From contig NZ_FNAJ01000022.1 of assembly GCF_900101905.1 (NCBI RefSeq), positions 1 to 64,000 of the forward strand: a DNA stretch of 64,000 nt, read 5' to 3'. The notes under the pieces are model-generated. The model was not told where the DNA came from, did not search any database, and saw only the letters and a program-made list of their open reading frames with translations. Below, piece after piece: positions 15,681 to 27,737 of the stretch. This stretch comes from Myxococcus virescens (GTDB lineage: Bacteria; Myxococcota; Myxococcia; Myxococcales; Myxococcaceae). The position numbers and the translations under genes are program-made. Every line of letters begins with the position of its first letter. Position 1 is the first letter of the stretch.

Positions 15681-16946
15681 TCAGGCCACCGGCTCGACCT
15701 GCGCGGCGGCTTCTTCCCGAGGCTCGGTGTTCGTCCGGCGCCGGGAGAAGAACCGGCGCCACGACAGCGCGAAGCCCGTGTAGACGAGGAACACGCCGCC
15801 CAGCGACGCGATGGCGGCGACCAACTGGCCCAGGAGCCCCAGCGCCTCGCCGGTGTGCAGGAAGCGCAGCCAGGTGCGCAGCTTCCGGCCGCTGTTGTAG
15901 TCCGCGTACGTCTCCTGCTTCGCCACCTCGCCCGAAAAGGGGTTGAGGGACACCTGCTTGGAGGAGAACGGCGGCCACGCATCCGCCTCGCGGAGGCTGA
16001 CTGTCACCGCGTCCACGCCGTCCGCGCCCCCCTTCCCGCCCCGCTCGCCCTTCGCCTCCGGACCACGGCCACCCTGCGCGGGAGCCCCGCCCGGACGCGC
16101 TCCGCCGCCCAGGCGCACCGTGGCGGACGACCAGGTGGGCGACGTCTTCTGCGCTTCGGCGATGAGGGCATCCATCGGCTTGCGCGGCGTCTCCACGTCG
16201 GGCGCGGGCACCTTCACCGACGCCGAGCCCGGCGGCCCCTGCCTCGCCGGAGCCTCGTGGCCCATCGCGGTGTAGACGAGGTCGGAGGCCCACTTGTACG
16301 AGATGACCATGCCCGACGCCGTGAGCACGATGAGCACCGGCAGCGACCAGAAGCCGATGACGTTGTGCCAGTTCCAGTCGCGCGCCTTGCCCTTCAGCCC
16401 ACGCCGGAACCACAGCGACGGCCGCATGGCGCGCAGCGTCCACTTGCGCGGCCACCACAGGTACAGGCCGGAGATGGCCAGGAAGAGGAACACCGCGTTG
16501 CTCGCGCCGGTGATCGCCTTGCCCACCGCGCGGTTGTCGCCGCCGGCGGCCAGCCACCGGTGGAGCTCCACGTTCCATTGGAGGAAGCCGCGCAGGCCCG
16601 TCGCGCCATTCCCCAGCACCTCGCCGGTGAAGGGGTTGACGTAGGTCACAGAGCCCCGGCCGACGCTCACGAGCACCGAGGACGTCGGCTCCGGATACAC
16701 CGTCACGCCGGAGGGCTGTCCGTCCGTCCGCACAGCGCGGACGCGCTCGACCAACGCCTCCACGGGGAGCCGGGGCGCGTCTGGAGACGGCGGCTGCACC
16801 GTCCGGACATCCCGCTCCGCCCATTCGATGAGCTGCTTCTCGAAGGCGATGACCACGCCCGTGAAGGACATGATCGCAATCACCAGCCCGGTGGCGATTC
16901 CGGCGATGAGATGAATCCAGAAGATGATGTTTCGGAAGGTGCGCAT
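15681..16946 (-). CDS. PepSY-associated membrane protein, iron-regulated (PiuB-like)
   Basis: 421 residues from the ATG at 16946. It opens with MRTFRNIIFWIHLIAGIATG, the first of about four membrane helices; the others are VFLFLAISGLYLWWPRKW, VIGFWSLPVLIVLTASGMVI and LGQLVAAIASLGGVFLVYTG. The segments between are periplasmic PepSY-like regions (VTYVNPFTGEVLG, VSLNPFSGEVAKQETYADYN) and hold the conserved His residues typical of the family (ELHRWLAAGG, LRFLHTGEALG). Members are commonly linked with siderophore and heme uptake and may act as ferric-siderophore reductases. It lies 73 bp downstream of tonB on the same strand and probably shares its Fur-controlled promoter. Confidence 0.85.
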   Translation of the reverse strand: MRTFRNIIFWIHLIAGIATGLVIAIMSFTGVVIAFEKQLIEWAERDVRTVQPPSPDAPRLPVEALVERVRAVRTDGQPSGVTVYPEPTSSVLVSVGRGSVTYVNPFTGEVLGNGATGLRGFLQWNVELHRWLAAGGDNRAVGKAITGASNAVFLFLAISGLYLWWPRKWTLRAMRPSLWFRRGLKGKARDWNWHNVIGFWSLPVLIVLTASGMVISYKWASDLVYTAMGHEAPARQGPPGSASVKVPAPDVETPRKPMDALIAEAQKTSPTWSSATVRLGGGARPGGAPAQGGRGPEAKGERGGKGGADGVDAVTVSLREADAWPPFSSKQVSLNPFSGEVAKQETYADYNSGRKLRTWLRFLHTGEALGLLGQLVAAIASLGGVFLVYTGFALSWRRFFSRRRTNTEPREEAAAQVEPVA

Positions 16947-17019
16947 GAAACGGCTCCAGCGCGGGCCGGAGCCCACGCGAGGAGAACTGGAGCGGACCCG
17001 GCGCGACACCGCGCCAGAC

Positions 17020-17823
17020 TCACTTCAGGGAGAAGTTCACCGGAATGTCGATCATGACTCGCGCCAGCCGCCCCGAACGGCCCAGCGCGGGCGTGAAGTG
17101 CCACTGATTCACGGCGGCAATCGCCGCGGCGTCCAGGGCGGGCACGGAGCGCATCACCCGGGTGTGCGCCTGCTCCACCCGGCCGTCCGTGCCAACGATG
17201 ACCCGCACCACCACCACGCCCTGGATGTTCCGCTGCTTCGCCAGCCGGGGGTAGTCCGGCCTGACCTGCTTGAGGACCGTGGGGGGCCGCATCACCTGCT
17301 TCAGCGTCAGCGCGTCGCCCGTGCCGCCAATGGCCGTCGACCCGACGATGCCGCCCTGCGTTCCACCCACGACGCCACCGACCACGCCACCCACCACCCC
17401 GCCCACCGCGGACGCCTCGCTGCTCGCGGACGCCGGCTCCGCCTTCGCCACCGTGGGTTCGGGAGCAGGCTCAGGCTCCACCACGGGCTCCGGCTCAGGG
17501 GGCGTCTCCGGCTTCACCTCCGCCACCGGCTCGGGCCGGGGAACGGGGGTCGGCATCACCCGCTGCGCCGGCTTGGGACGCGCCTGGCGCTGCACTTCCT
17601 TCTTCGCGGCCGGCTGCGCCCCGCCACCACCCGCGGGCGGCGGGGGCGGAGGCGCGGCGAACGCCAGCAACACCAGCTCCGGCTCCTCCCGCACCACCTG
17701 CTTCGGCGACGCCGGGGACACGGACAGTCCCGCCGCGACGACGACCGCGTGGAGCACGACCGCCACGACAACGGCCCCGCTCCAGCGGCTCCAGAAACCC
17801 TCCACCCCGGCGGCATCCCCCAT
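17020..17823 (-). CDS. tonB: TonB energy-transducing protein
   Basis: 267 residues from the ATG at 17823; an in-frame GTG at 17919 would add 32 residues but would place the Fur-type palindrome inside the coding region. A short cytoplasmic start leads to one membrane helix (SGAVVVAVVLHAVVVAAGLS). A long Pro/Glu/Ala-rich periplasmic arm follows, with a PEPEPVVEPEPAPEP stretch and a GVVGG repeat. The C-terminal TonB domain starts near RPDYPRLAKQRNIQGVVVVR and ends HFTPALGRSGR-IDIPVNF. It transmits proton-motive force to outer-membrane siderophore or heme receptors. No ExbB/ExbD or receptor is encoded nearby. Confidence 0.88.
   Translation of the reverse strand: MGDAAGVEGFWSRWSGAVVVAVVLHAVVVAAGLSVSPASPKQVVREEPELVLLAFAAPPPPPPAGGGGAQPAAKKEVQRQARPKPAQRVMPTPVPRPEPVAEVKPETPPEPEPVVEPEPAPEPTVAKAEPASASSEASAVGGVVGGVVGGVVGGTQGGIVGSTAIGGTGDALTLKQVMRPPTVLKQVRPDYPRLAKQRNIQGVVVVRVIVGTDGRVEQAHTRVMRSVPALDAAAIAAVNQWHFTPALGRSGRLARVMIDIPVNFSLK
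17363..17407 (-). repeat. In-frame GVVG tandem repeat inside tonB
   Basis: Codons for V-G-G-V-V-G-G-V-V-G-G-V-V-G-G occur in a row; the 12-base unit encoding GVVG is repeated about three to four times with silent changes. It lies in the flexible periplasmic arm, just before the C-terminal domain. Similar Gly/Val runs are seen in other myxobacterial TonB-like proteins (from memory). Replication slippage here would change arm length. Confidence 0.7.
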
Positions 17824-17897
17824 GCGGAAGAGCGCCCCAGTGGGCTGTGCCAACACCGAGGATGCTGCATCCGCGGCGGGCTCCGGAAGTTCGAAAT

Positions 17898-17912
17898 TGA
17901 GAATCGTTCTCA
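17898..17912. promoter_or_regulatory. Fur-like operator upstream of tonB
   Basis: TGAGAATCGTTCTCA is an almost perfect 7-1-7 inverted repeat (TGAGAAT, C, GTTCTCA), the layout of the Fur consensus TGATAATNATTATCA. It ends 75 bp before the chosen tonB ATG and stands out as AT-richer than its surroundings. With the genes it precedes (tonB and a PepSY iron-uptake protein), iron repression by Fur is the natural reading. Confidence 0.65.
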
Positions 17913-18050
17913 CTCTCACTGCGGACGTGGATACCCCCCACGGCCCTCACCGTCAACGCTCGCTGAGTAAAACTTCTTACGCCCGGTGGAACGCCCGCCC
18001 GGTCGTCCACGGAGGGATGGCGCGCGGAAAAGCCCTTTCGCGGCAGCCCT

Positions 18051-18539
18051 TTACAGGCGGCTGAAGGACCAGCTCAGCGCGCGGCCACCGGAATACGGCA
18101 TGACCCCATGGAACGGCCGGGGGTCGGCGTCGAACACCAGCGGCAGGAAGTGCCGGTCGCCGTCCCACAGGTTGAGGCCTTGGATGTCCGCCACGGGCAC
18201 CCAGGAGAGGGAGCCCTCCGGGTTCCGCTCGAGCGGGGTGCCTTCGAAGCCGTCGATGCGAAACACGAAGCCCAGCCAGTCCTCCCCGTGCTTGCCGAAG
18301 CCGGGCCAGGAGATGGTGCCGCGCAGCACCATCCGCGTGCACTCGATGCCGGCCTCCTCGCGAATCTCCCGGCGCATGCAGGCGGCCACGTCCTCGTCGC
18401 GCTCCATCTTCCCGCCCAGGCCATTGAACTTCCCGTAGTGGGCGTCATCCGGGCGGGCGTTGCGGTGGACGAGCAGCACGCGCTGCCCGTCCGGTGACAT
18501 CACGTAACCGAGCGTGCCGATGATCGGGGTGTACGGCAT
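18051..18539 (-). CDS. NUDIX hydrolase (8-oxo-dGTPase-like)
   Basis: 162 residues from the ATG at 18539, chosen because GAGGT lies nine bases upstream. The NUDIX box is intact: GKMERDE, then seven residues, then REIREEAGI, matching GX5EX7REUXEEXGU. Flanking motifs (YTPIIGTLGYVMSPDGQRVL, KFNGLGGK, GLNLWDGDRHFLPLVFD) resemble MTH1/MutT-type oxidised-nucleotide phosphatases. Such enzymes clear oxidised nucleotides in the cytosol. The real substrate is not certain, as NUDIX proteins diverge widely. It is divergent from gltB across a 236-bp region. Confidence 0.82.
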   Translation of the reverse strand: MPYTPIIGTLGYVMSPDGQRVLLVHRNARPDDAHYGKFNGLGGKMERDEDVAACMRREIREEAGIECTRMVLRGTISWPGFGKHGEDWLGFVFRIDGFEGTPLERNPEGSLSWVPVADIQGLNLWDGDRHFLPLVFDADPRPFHGVMPYSGGRALSWSFSRL

Positions 18540-18775
18540 GGGAGCGACCTCGCGCGGTGCGGCATCCAGGCGTCGGAGCCCCTTGGCCACCACCGGAATG
18601 TGACAAAGCGCGGCACTGTAGTTCATGCCGGGCCAGCCAGGTCCCTCCTCACCCCGCCCTCCTCACACGGCGGGTCGGGGGCTTCCCTTTACGCCAGCCA
18701 ACGCAGCGCGTTAACATCTAGCGACACTGCATTATTCTTGATGACAACCCGCGTCGTCGGGAGAGGGGACTCTTG

Positions 18776-23341
<4,566 letters not shown>

Positions 23342-23344
23342 GCC

Positions 23345-24805
23345 ATGGGTAAGCCAACCGGATTCATCGAGTGGGAGCGCGTCCACGCGGTCAAGCGGGA
23401 CAAGGCGGACCGGCTGGGCGACTGGCGCGAGTTCGCGCTGCCGCTGGCCCCCGACGAGGCCAAACGGCAGGCCGGCCGCTGCATGGACTGTGGCGTCCCC
23501 TTCTGCCACCAGGGCTGTCCCCTGGGGAACCTCATCCCCGACTTCAACGAGGCCGTGTACCGCGGGCGCTGGCGCGAGGCGTACGACCTGCTCAGCCGCA
23601 CCAATGGCTTCCCGGAGATGACGGGCCGGCTGTGCCCGGCGCCGTGCGAGGCTGCGTGTGTGCTCGCCATCGACCGGGACCCGGTCACCATCGAGCAGAT
23701 GGAGAAGGAAATCGTCGAACGGGCCTTCGAGGAGGGCTGGGTGAAGCCCCGGCCTCCGGCACGCCGCACCGGGAAGACGGTGGGCGTGGTGGGCTCCGGG
23801 CCCGCGGGACTGGCGGCGGCGGCGCAGCTCAACGCGGCCGGACACACCGTCACCGTGTACGAGCGGGCCGCCCGGGCCGGCGGCCTGCTGCGCTATGGCA
23901 TCCCCGACTTCAAGCTGGAGAAGTCCGTGGTGGACCGGCGCCTGGCGCTGATGGAGGCGGAAGGCATCACCTTCGTCACCGGCGTGGACGTGGGCGGTGC
24001 CCTGAGCTACCGCGCGCTGCGCGCGAAGCACGACGCCCTGGTGCTGGCCATGGGCGCGCGCCGTCCGCGCGAGCTGGAAGTCCCCGGACGCGAGCTGTCC
24101 GGTGTCGTCCAGGCCATGGAGTACCTGGAGCACCAGAACCGGCTCGTCTCGGGCCAAGGCCAGAAGGACTCACGCCTGGACGCGGCCGGCCGGCACGTCG
24201 TGGTGCTGGGCGGCGGCGACACCGGCTCGGACTGCCTGGGTACCGCGCTGCGTCAGGGTGCGGCGAGCGTGCGGCAGGTGGAGCTCCTCCCCGCCCCGCC
24301 CGCGGTGCGCGCGGAGGGCAACCCCTGGCCGAGGTGGCCCGTCATCTTCCGCACCTCCACCAGCCAGGAGGAAGGCGGCGAGCGCCGCTTCGCGCTGATG
24401 ACGAAGCGGCTGACGGGCAGCGACGGACGGCTCCAGACGCTGCACGCCGTGGAAATCGAGTTCCAGCCCGAACCTGGCGCCCTGCCCCGCCTCATTGAAC
24501 GTCCCGGCACCGAGGTGACGTTCGAAACGGACCTGCTGGTGCTGGCCATGGGCTTCACGGGGCCCGAGGTGGGTAACCTCTCCGAGGAACTGGGGGTAAA
24601 GCTGTCTCCCCGCGGCACGGTACAGGTGGACGCGCGCTTCGCCACGTCCGCGGACGGGGTGTTCTGCGCCGGGGACGCGAGCCGGGGCGCCAGCCTCATC
24701 GTCTGGGCCCTGTCGGACGGTCGCGAAGCCGCCAAGGCCTGCGATGCGTATCTTTCCGGGGGGCGCTCCGCGCTTCCTACCCGGGGTGCGGACTGCGCCT
24801 TCTGA
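23345..24805 (+). CDS. gltD: Glutamate synthase small subunit
   Basis: 486 residues starting 3 bp after gltB. The N-terminal domain holds the Cys motifs for two 4Fe-4S clusters (CMDCGVPFCHQGCPLGNLIP; GRLCPAPCEAACV). Then come an FAD-binding GXGXXG (VGVVGSGPAGLAAAAQL), the conserved YGIPDFKLEKSVVDRR, an NADPH-binding GGGDTGSDCLGTALRQGA, and a final FAD contact (GVFCAGDASRGASLIVWALS, DGREAA). It passes electrons from NADPH to the large subunit. Two imperfect stems lie after it but no strong terminator, so partial read-through to the next gene is possible. Confidence 0.96.
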   Translation: MGKPTGFIEWERVHAVKRDKADRLGDWREFALPLAPDEAKRQAGRCMDCGVPFCHQGCPLGNLIPDFNEAVYRGRWREAYDLLSRTNGFPEMTGRLCPAPCEAACVLAIDRDPVTIEQMEKEIVERAFEEGWVKPRPPARRTGKTVGVVGSGPAGLAAAAQLNAAGHTVTVYERAARAGGLLRYGIPDFKLEKSVVDRRLALMEAEGITFVTGVDVGGALSYRALRAKHDALVLAMGARRPRELEVPGRELSGVVQAMEYLEHQNRLVSGQGQKDSRLDAAGRHVVVLGGGDTGSDCLGTALRQGAASVRQVELLPAPPAVRAEGNPWPRWPVIFRTSTSQEEGGERRFALMTKRLTGSDGRLQTLHAVEIEFQPEPGALPRLIERPGTEVTFETDLLVLAMGFTGPEVGNLSEELGVKLSPRGTVQVDARFATSADGVFCAGDASRGASLIVWALSDGREAAKACDAYLSGGRSALPTRGADCAF

Positions 24806-24818
24806 GCGGAATGAAACG

Positions 24819-24847
24819 CCCGGGTCGCCTTTTTGGGGCGAGTCGGG
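24819..24847 (+). terminator. Weak hairpin after gltD
   Basis: CCCGGGTCGCC (24819-24829) can pair with GGCGAGTCGGG (24837-24847) apart from two central mismatches, with a T-rich loop. The position, 14 bp after the gltD stop, suits a terminator, but the T-run is in the loop and not after the stem. Confidence 0.3.
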
Positions 24848-24915
24848 AATAAATAGCAGGCGAGGCAGTTAGAATGGGCTTAACCCATTACTCCCTCCCA
24901 CAGGAGGCCCCTGAC

Positions 24916-25332
24916 ATGCGAAGCGAACAGACCCTCATCGTGACCGAAGCCGACTTGGAGCGCCTGCGCCAGGTGGTGGACCACAACGGAGGCGGCCGCA
25001 CGGCCGAGTTCGCGGAAATGCTTGACGCGGAGCTGACCCGGGCCCGCGTCGTCGCGTCGGAAGAGGTGCCGCCCGACGTCGTGACGATGAACAGCAAGGT
25101 CGTCTTCGAGGACGAACAGACGGGAGAGCGCCGGGAGGTCACCCTTGTCTACCCGCGCGACGCCAGCAGCGACGAGGGGCGCATCTCCGTCCTGGCCCCC
25201 ATCGGCAGCGCGCTCATCGGCCTGACCGTGGGGCAGACCATCACCTGGCCCCTGCCGGGCGGACGCTCCAAGCAGCTGCGCATCGTCGCGGTGCCCTACC
25301 AGCCCGAGGCCTCGGGCCACTACAACCTCTGA
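24916..25332 (+). CDS. rnk: Rnk/GreA-C-terminal-domain protein (regulator of nucleoside diphosphate kinase)
   Basis: 138 residues from the ATG at 24916, with AGGAGG eight bases upstream. The N-terminal helical part (LIVTEADLERLRQVVD) is short, as in Rnk. The C-terminal half is a GreA/FKBP-like domain: VTMNSKVVFEDEQTGERREV, TLVYPRDASSDEGRISVLAP, and GSALIGLTVGQTITWPLPGG. Rnk proteins bind RNA polymerase through this domain but lack the long coiled coil that cleaves backtracked RNA. An AATGGG-CTTAA-CCCATT palindrome (24873-24889) lies just upstream of the ribosome-binding site. The gene ends in front of a strong terminator. Confidence 0.82.
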   Translation: MRSEQTLIVTEADLERLRQVVDHNGGGRTAEFAEMLDAELTRARVVASEEVPPDVVTMNSKVVFEDEQTGERREVTLVYPRDASSDEGRISVLAPIGSALIGLTVGQTITWPLPGGRSKQLRIVAVPYQPEASGHYNL

Positions 25333-25347
25333 TTCGGCTTCCCCCGG

Positions 25348-25382
25348 ACGGCACCGTACGCCCTCGTGGCGGACGGTGCCGT
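25348..25382. terminator. Strong bidirectional hairpin between rnk and the ParA-like gene
   Basis: ACGGCACCGT (25348-25357) pairs perfectly with ACGGTGCCGT (25373-25382). After a single A/G mismatch, CGCC/GGCG extends the stem around a CTCGT loop. On the plus strand TTCTCCGTTT follows. The two genes converge across 58 bp, so this likely serves both. Confidence 0.7.
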
Positions 25383-25390
25383 TCTCCGTT

Positions 25391-26152
25391 TCAGCGCAGC
25401 CCCACGCGCTTCGCCAACTCCTGCGCCAGGGCCCGCAGCTCCTCCACGCCGGCCGCCTGCGGGCTCGTGTCGAACACCACCTCATAGCCCAGCCCCGCCT
25501 GGTTGATGGACTCCGAGCGCGGAATCCGAGCCCTCAACACGGGCACGGTGGACTCGCTCAGCGCGCCCTCCATGGCCTCGTTGGTCGCGGTGGTGCGGCG
25601 ATCCCACAGATTCACCACCGCCACCAGCTCACCGCCCTGCTCGCGAACGTCACGCCAGGCGGTCTCGATTTCCCCCAGCCCCTGGAGCGCGAAGGCGCCG
25701 GTGGGCACGGGGGCCACGACCAGGTCCGCGGAGGCGAGCACGGCCTCGGTGTAGGCGCCGATGCTGGGCGGGGTGTCCGCGAGGATGATGTCCGGCGTCC
25801 ACCCCAGCGTCTTGAGCGCGCGAGGAATCGCCTGGAGGCGGTGGCCCCACTGGAACAGCTCGCGCTCCTGCGCGGCCATGCGCGGCGCGGCGGGGGCGAT
25901 GAACAAGCCGGGCCGCTTCGGTGAAGCCACCACCACCTGCGCCAGCGTGTGCCTGGGACGGGGCCCGAGCGCATCCCCCACGCAGGGGCCTTCCCGGCTC
26001 TCCAGCCCCAGCACCAGCGACGCATGGGCCTGGGGGTCCAGGTCCAGCAGCAGCACCTGGCGGCCGGCATCCGCGAGGGCCGCCGCCACATGCGAGCAGA
26101 GCGTCGTCTTGCCGACGCCGCCCTTGATGGTGGAGAACGCGATGAACGCCAT
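25391..26152 (-). CDS. ParA/MinD-family ATPase, orphan
   Basis: 253 residues. It opens MAFIAFSTIKGGVGKTTLCS with the deviant Walker A KGGVGKTT that defines the ParA/MinD/Soj group. Walker A' is LLLDLDPQAHASLVLGL, and Walker B is DIILADTPPSIGAYTEAVL. ParA-type ATPases dimerise on ATP and position DNA, protein clusters or organelles. No ParB or parS-like partner is visible next to it, so it is probably not the chromosome-segregation ParA; a role in positioning a protein complex is more likely. It converges with rnk and lies downstream of an LRR-protein gene on the same strand. Confidence 0.85.
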   Translation of the reverse strand: MAFIAFSTIKGGVGKTTLCSHVAAALADAGRQVLLLDLDPQAHASLVLGLESREGPCVGDALGPRPRHTLAQVVVASPKRPGLFIAPAAPRMAAQERELFQWGHRLQAIPRALKTLGWTPDIILADTPPSIGAYTEAVLASADLVVAPVPTGAFALQGLGEIETAWRDVREQGGELVAVVNLWDRRTTATNEAMEGALSESTVPVLRARIPRSESINQAGLGYEVVFDTSPQAAGVEELRALAQELAKRVGLR

Positions 26153-26216
26153 GCCCCGGTCTATACCGGACGACCCACGGGGAGAGAAGCCACGGGCGGC
26201 GGCGCCTCCTCCATGC

Positions 26217-27299
26217 TCAGCTCACCCCCACCTTGCACTCGGGGAGCGCCTGGCGCAGCCGCTCGATTTCCCCTGGAGGCAGGGTCGTCCAGTACAGGTC
26301 CACCGTCCGCAACCAGGTCATCCGGAAGAGGACGGGCGGCAGCGTCGTCAGCGGCGTGGACTGGAGATCCAGGAACGTCAGGCGCTTGAGCCGCTCCAGC
26401 GCGTCGGGCAACGTCGTCAGCCCCGTGCGGTTCAGGTTGAGTGACTCGAGGGATTCCAGGTCACCCAGATCGGGCGGCAGCTCGGTCAACTCAGGGTTGA
26501 ACGACAGATCCAGCTTCTTCAGCTTCGACAGGCGCCCCAACTCCGGGGGCACCGCCTTGATGCCCGTCGTCCGGACCCAGAGGGACTCCAGCTCGGTGAA
26601 CTCGCCAATCAGCGCGGGCAGCTCGCCCAGCTTCCGGCCGTTGAACAGCAGCTCCTTCGAGTCCCGGGGGAACTTATCGAACAAGGCAGCCGGGCCCTTC
26701 GCCTTCGCGGGCGCCTTCGCCTTGATGGGAAGGGACGCGCCCGCCAGGTCCGCGGGCGCCACGGGCGAGGTGCCCTCCTTCACGTCCTTCAAGGCCACGG
26801 CCAGCGCCGCCAGCTCCTCCTCGAGCCACGAGGAGAACGTCCCCAGTTCCTCCACGGGGAGACTGTCCTCCACGCGCCAGACCACGCCGGACGCGCCTGC
26901 GGCGCCCCTGCCAAAAGCGAAGCCGTTGATGTCGTCAATGTCGTGGGCGGCGAACATCACGAACGAATAGGCATGGGTGCCCGCCTCGCGCTCCGCGCGG
27001 ACCTCGTCCCATGGCCGGTCGGGCACGCCCACCTGCTGTGACAGCCCCACCTGCCAGCGCGGAGGCAGCAAGCCCAACGTGGACGACGCGCCCGACAGCC
27101 ACCGGTAGCCCAGCACCTTGACGAGCGCCCCGTACTCCGGAGGCAAGAGCGGCGCGGGGTCGAACACGGTCGAGAACGGCACCACCCGCGGCTCCAGGGC
27201 CTCCGGATACTCGCCGGCCGAGCCCCGCCCCAAGGTCTGGACGGCCTGCTTCTCCACGCGCTTCCACTGCGCCGCCAGCGACACGTTCTTCTTCGGCAT
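26217..27299 (-). CDS. Leucine-rich-repeat protein with possible SMI1/KNR4-like N-terminal domain
   Basis: 360 residues. The last 150 are five to six leucine-rich repeats of about 23 residues (ELPALIGEFTELESLWVRTT, AVPPELGRLSKLKKLDLSFN, ELPPDLGDLESLESLNLNRT, TLPDALERLKRLTFLDLQST). The first 190 look like an SMI1/KNR4 (SUKH) domain: LLPPEYGALVKVLG, a central YSFVMFAAHDIDDINGFAFG, and a WLEEELAALAVALK helix. The two parts are joined by a Lys/Ala/Pro-rich linker. No signal peptide, so cytosolic. SUKH proteins are often immunity factors against toxins; here that is only a suggestion, as no toxin gene is adjacent. Confidence 0.65.
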   Translation of the reverse strand: MPKKNVSLAAQWKRVEKQAVQTLGRGSAGEYPEALEPRVVPFSTVFDPAPLLPPEYGALVKVLGYRWLSGASSTLGLLPPRWQVGLSQQVGVPDRPWDEVRAEREAGTHAYSFVMFAAHDIDDINGFAFGRGAAGASGVVWRVEDSLPVEELGTFSSWLEEELAALAVALKDVKEGTSPVAPADLAGASLPIKAKAPAKAKGPAALFDKFPRDSKELLFNGRKLGELPALIGEFTELESLWVRTTGIKAVPPELGRLSKLKKLDLSFNPELTELPPDLGDLESLESLNLNRTGLTTLPDALERLKRLTFLDLQSTPLTTLPPVLFRMTWLRTVDLYWTTLPPGEIERLRQALPECKVGVS

Positions 27300-27350
27300 G
27301 CCCGCCCATTACCTGCAACGACATGCGAAGGAAATGGGCACCTCCGCGCG

Positions 27351-27659
27351 CTACTTCTGCGTCATGATCCACTTCACCAGCGCGCGCGCCTCGGCCTCCG
27401 ACACCTGGGCGTTCGCCGGCATCGGAATGGCGCCCCAGACGCCGCTGCTGCCCTTGCGCACGCGCTGCGTCAGCTTGTCCTCCACGCCCTCCTGCTTCGC
27501 ATAGCGGGCGGCAATCTCCTTGAATGAGGGACCGACCAGCCGCGCCGTCGCTGAATGGCACGTCGAGCAGTTCTTGGCCTTCGAGAGCTCCTCGCTCGCG
27601 GAGGCCACGTTGGACACCGACGCCACCGCGAGAACAGACAGCCACAGAAAACGCTTCAT
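27351..27659 (-). CDS. Small periplasmic c-type cytochrome (c-551-like)
   Basis: 102 residues from the ATG at 27659, with GGAG eight bases upstream; a longer frame has no such site. The signal peptide (MKRFLWLSVLAVASVSNVAS) is followed by one haem motif, CSTCH, in NCSTCHSATARLVGPSF. The distal Met ligand is in AIPMPANAQVSEAEARALV. This is the compact class I cytochrome c-551/c-552 pattern used for periplasmic electron transfer. The gene follows an RND pair on the same strand, 78 bp downstream of the adaptor gene; whether it is co-transcribed is unclear. Confidence 0.88.
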   Translation of the reverse strand: MKRFLWLSVLAVASVSNVASASEELSKAKNCSTCHSATARLVGPSFKEIAARYAKQEGVEDKLTQRVRKGSSGVWGAIPMPANAQVSEAEARALVKWIMTQK

Positions 27660-27737
27660 CGAAGTCTCCAGTCCACACTGCATATCAAGGCTGACCGACA
27701 TGGCAGCCCTCTCTGATTTTGCTGAGCTCCACGCAAA

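Noticed and set aside
17363..17407. Tandem repeat in tonB considered as CRISPR or mobile repeat
   Set aside because: It is a coding GVVG repeat in frame, with no spacers.
17824..17919. 32-codon N-terminal extension of TonB from a GTG
   Set aside because: It would lie over the Fur-type palindrome, and the ATG at 17823 gives the usual short cytoplasmic start before the membrane helix.
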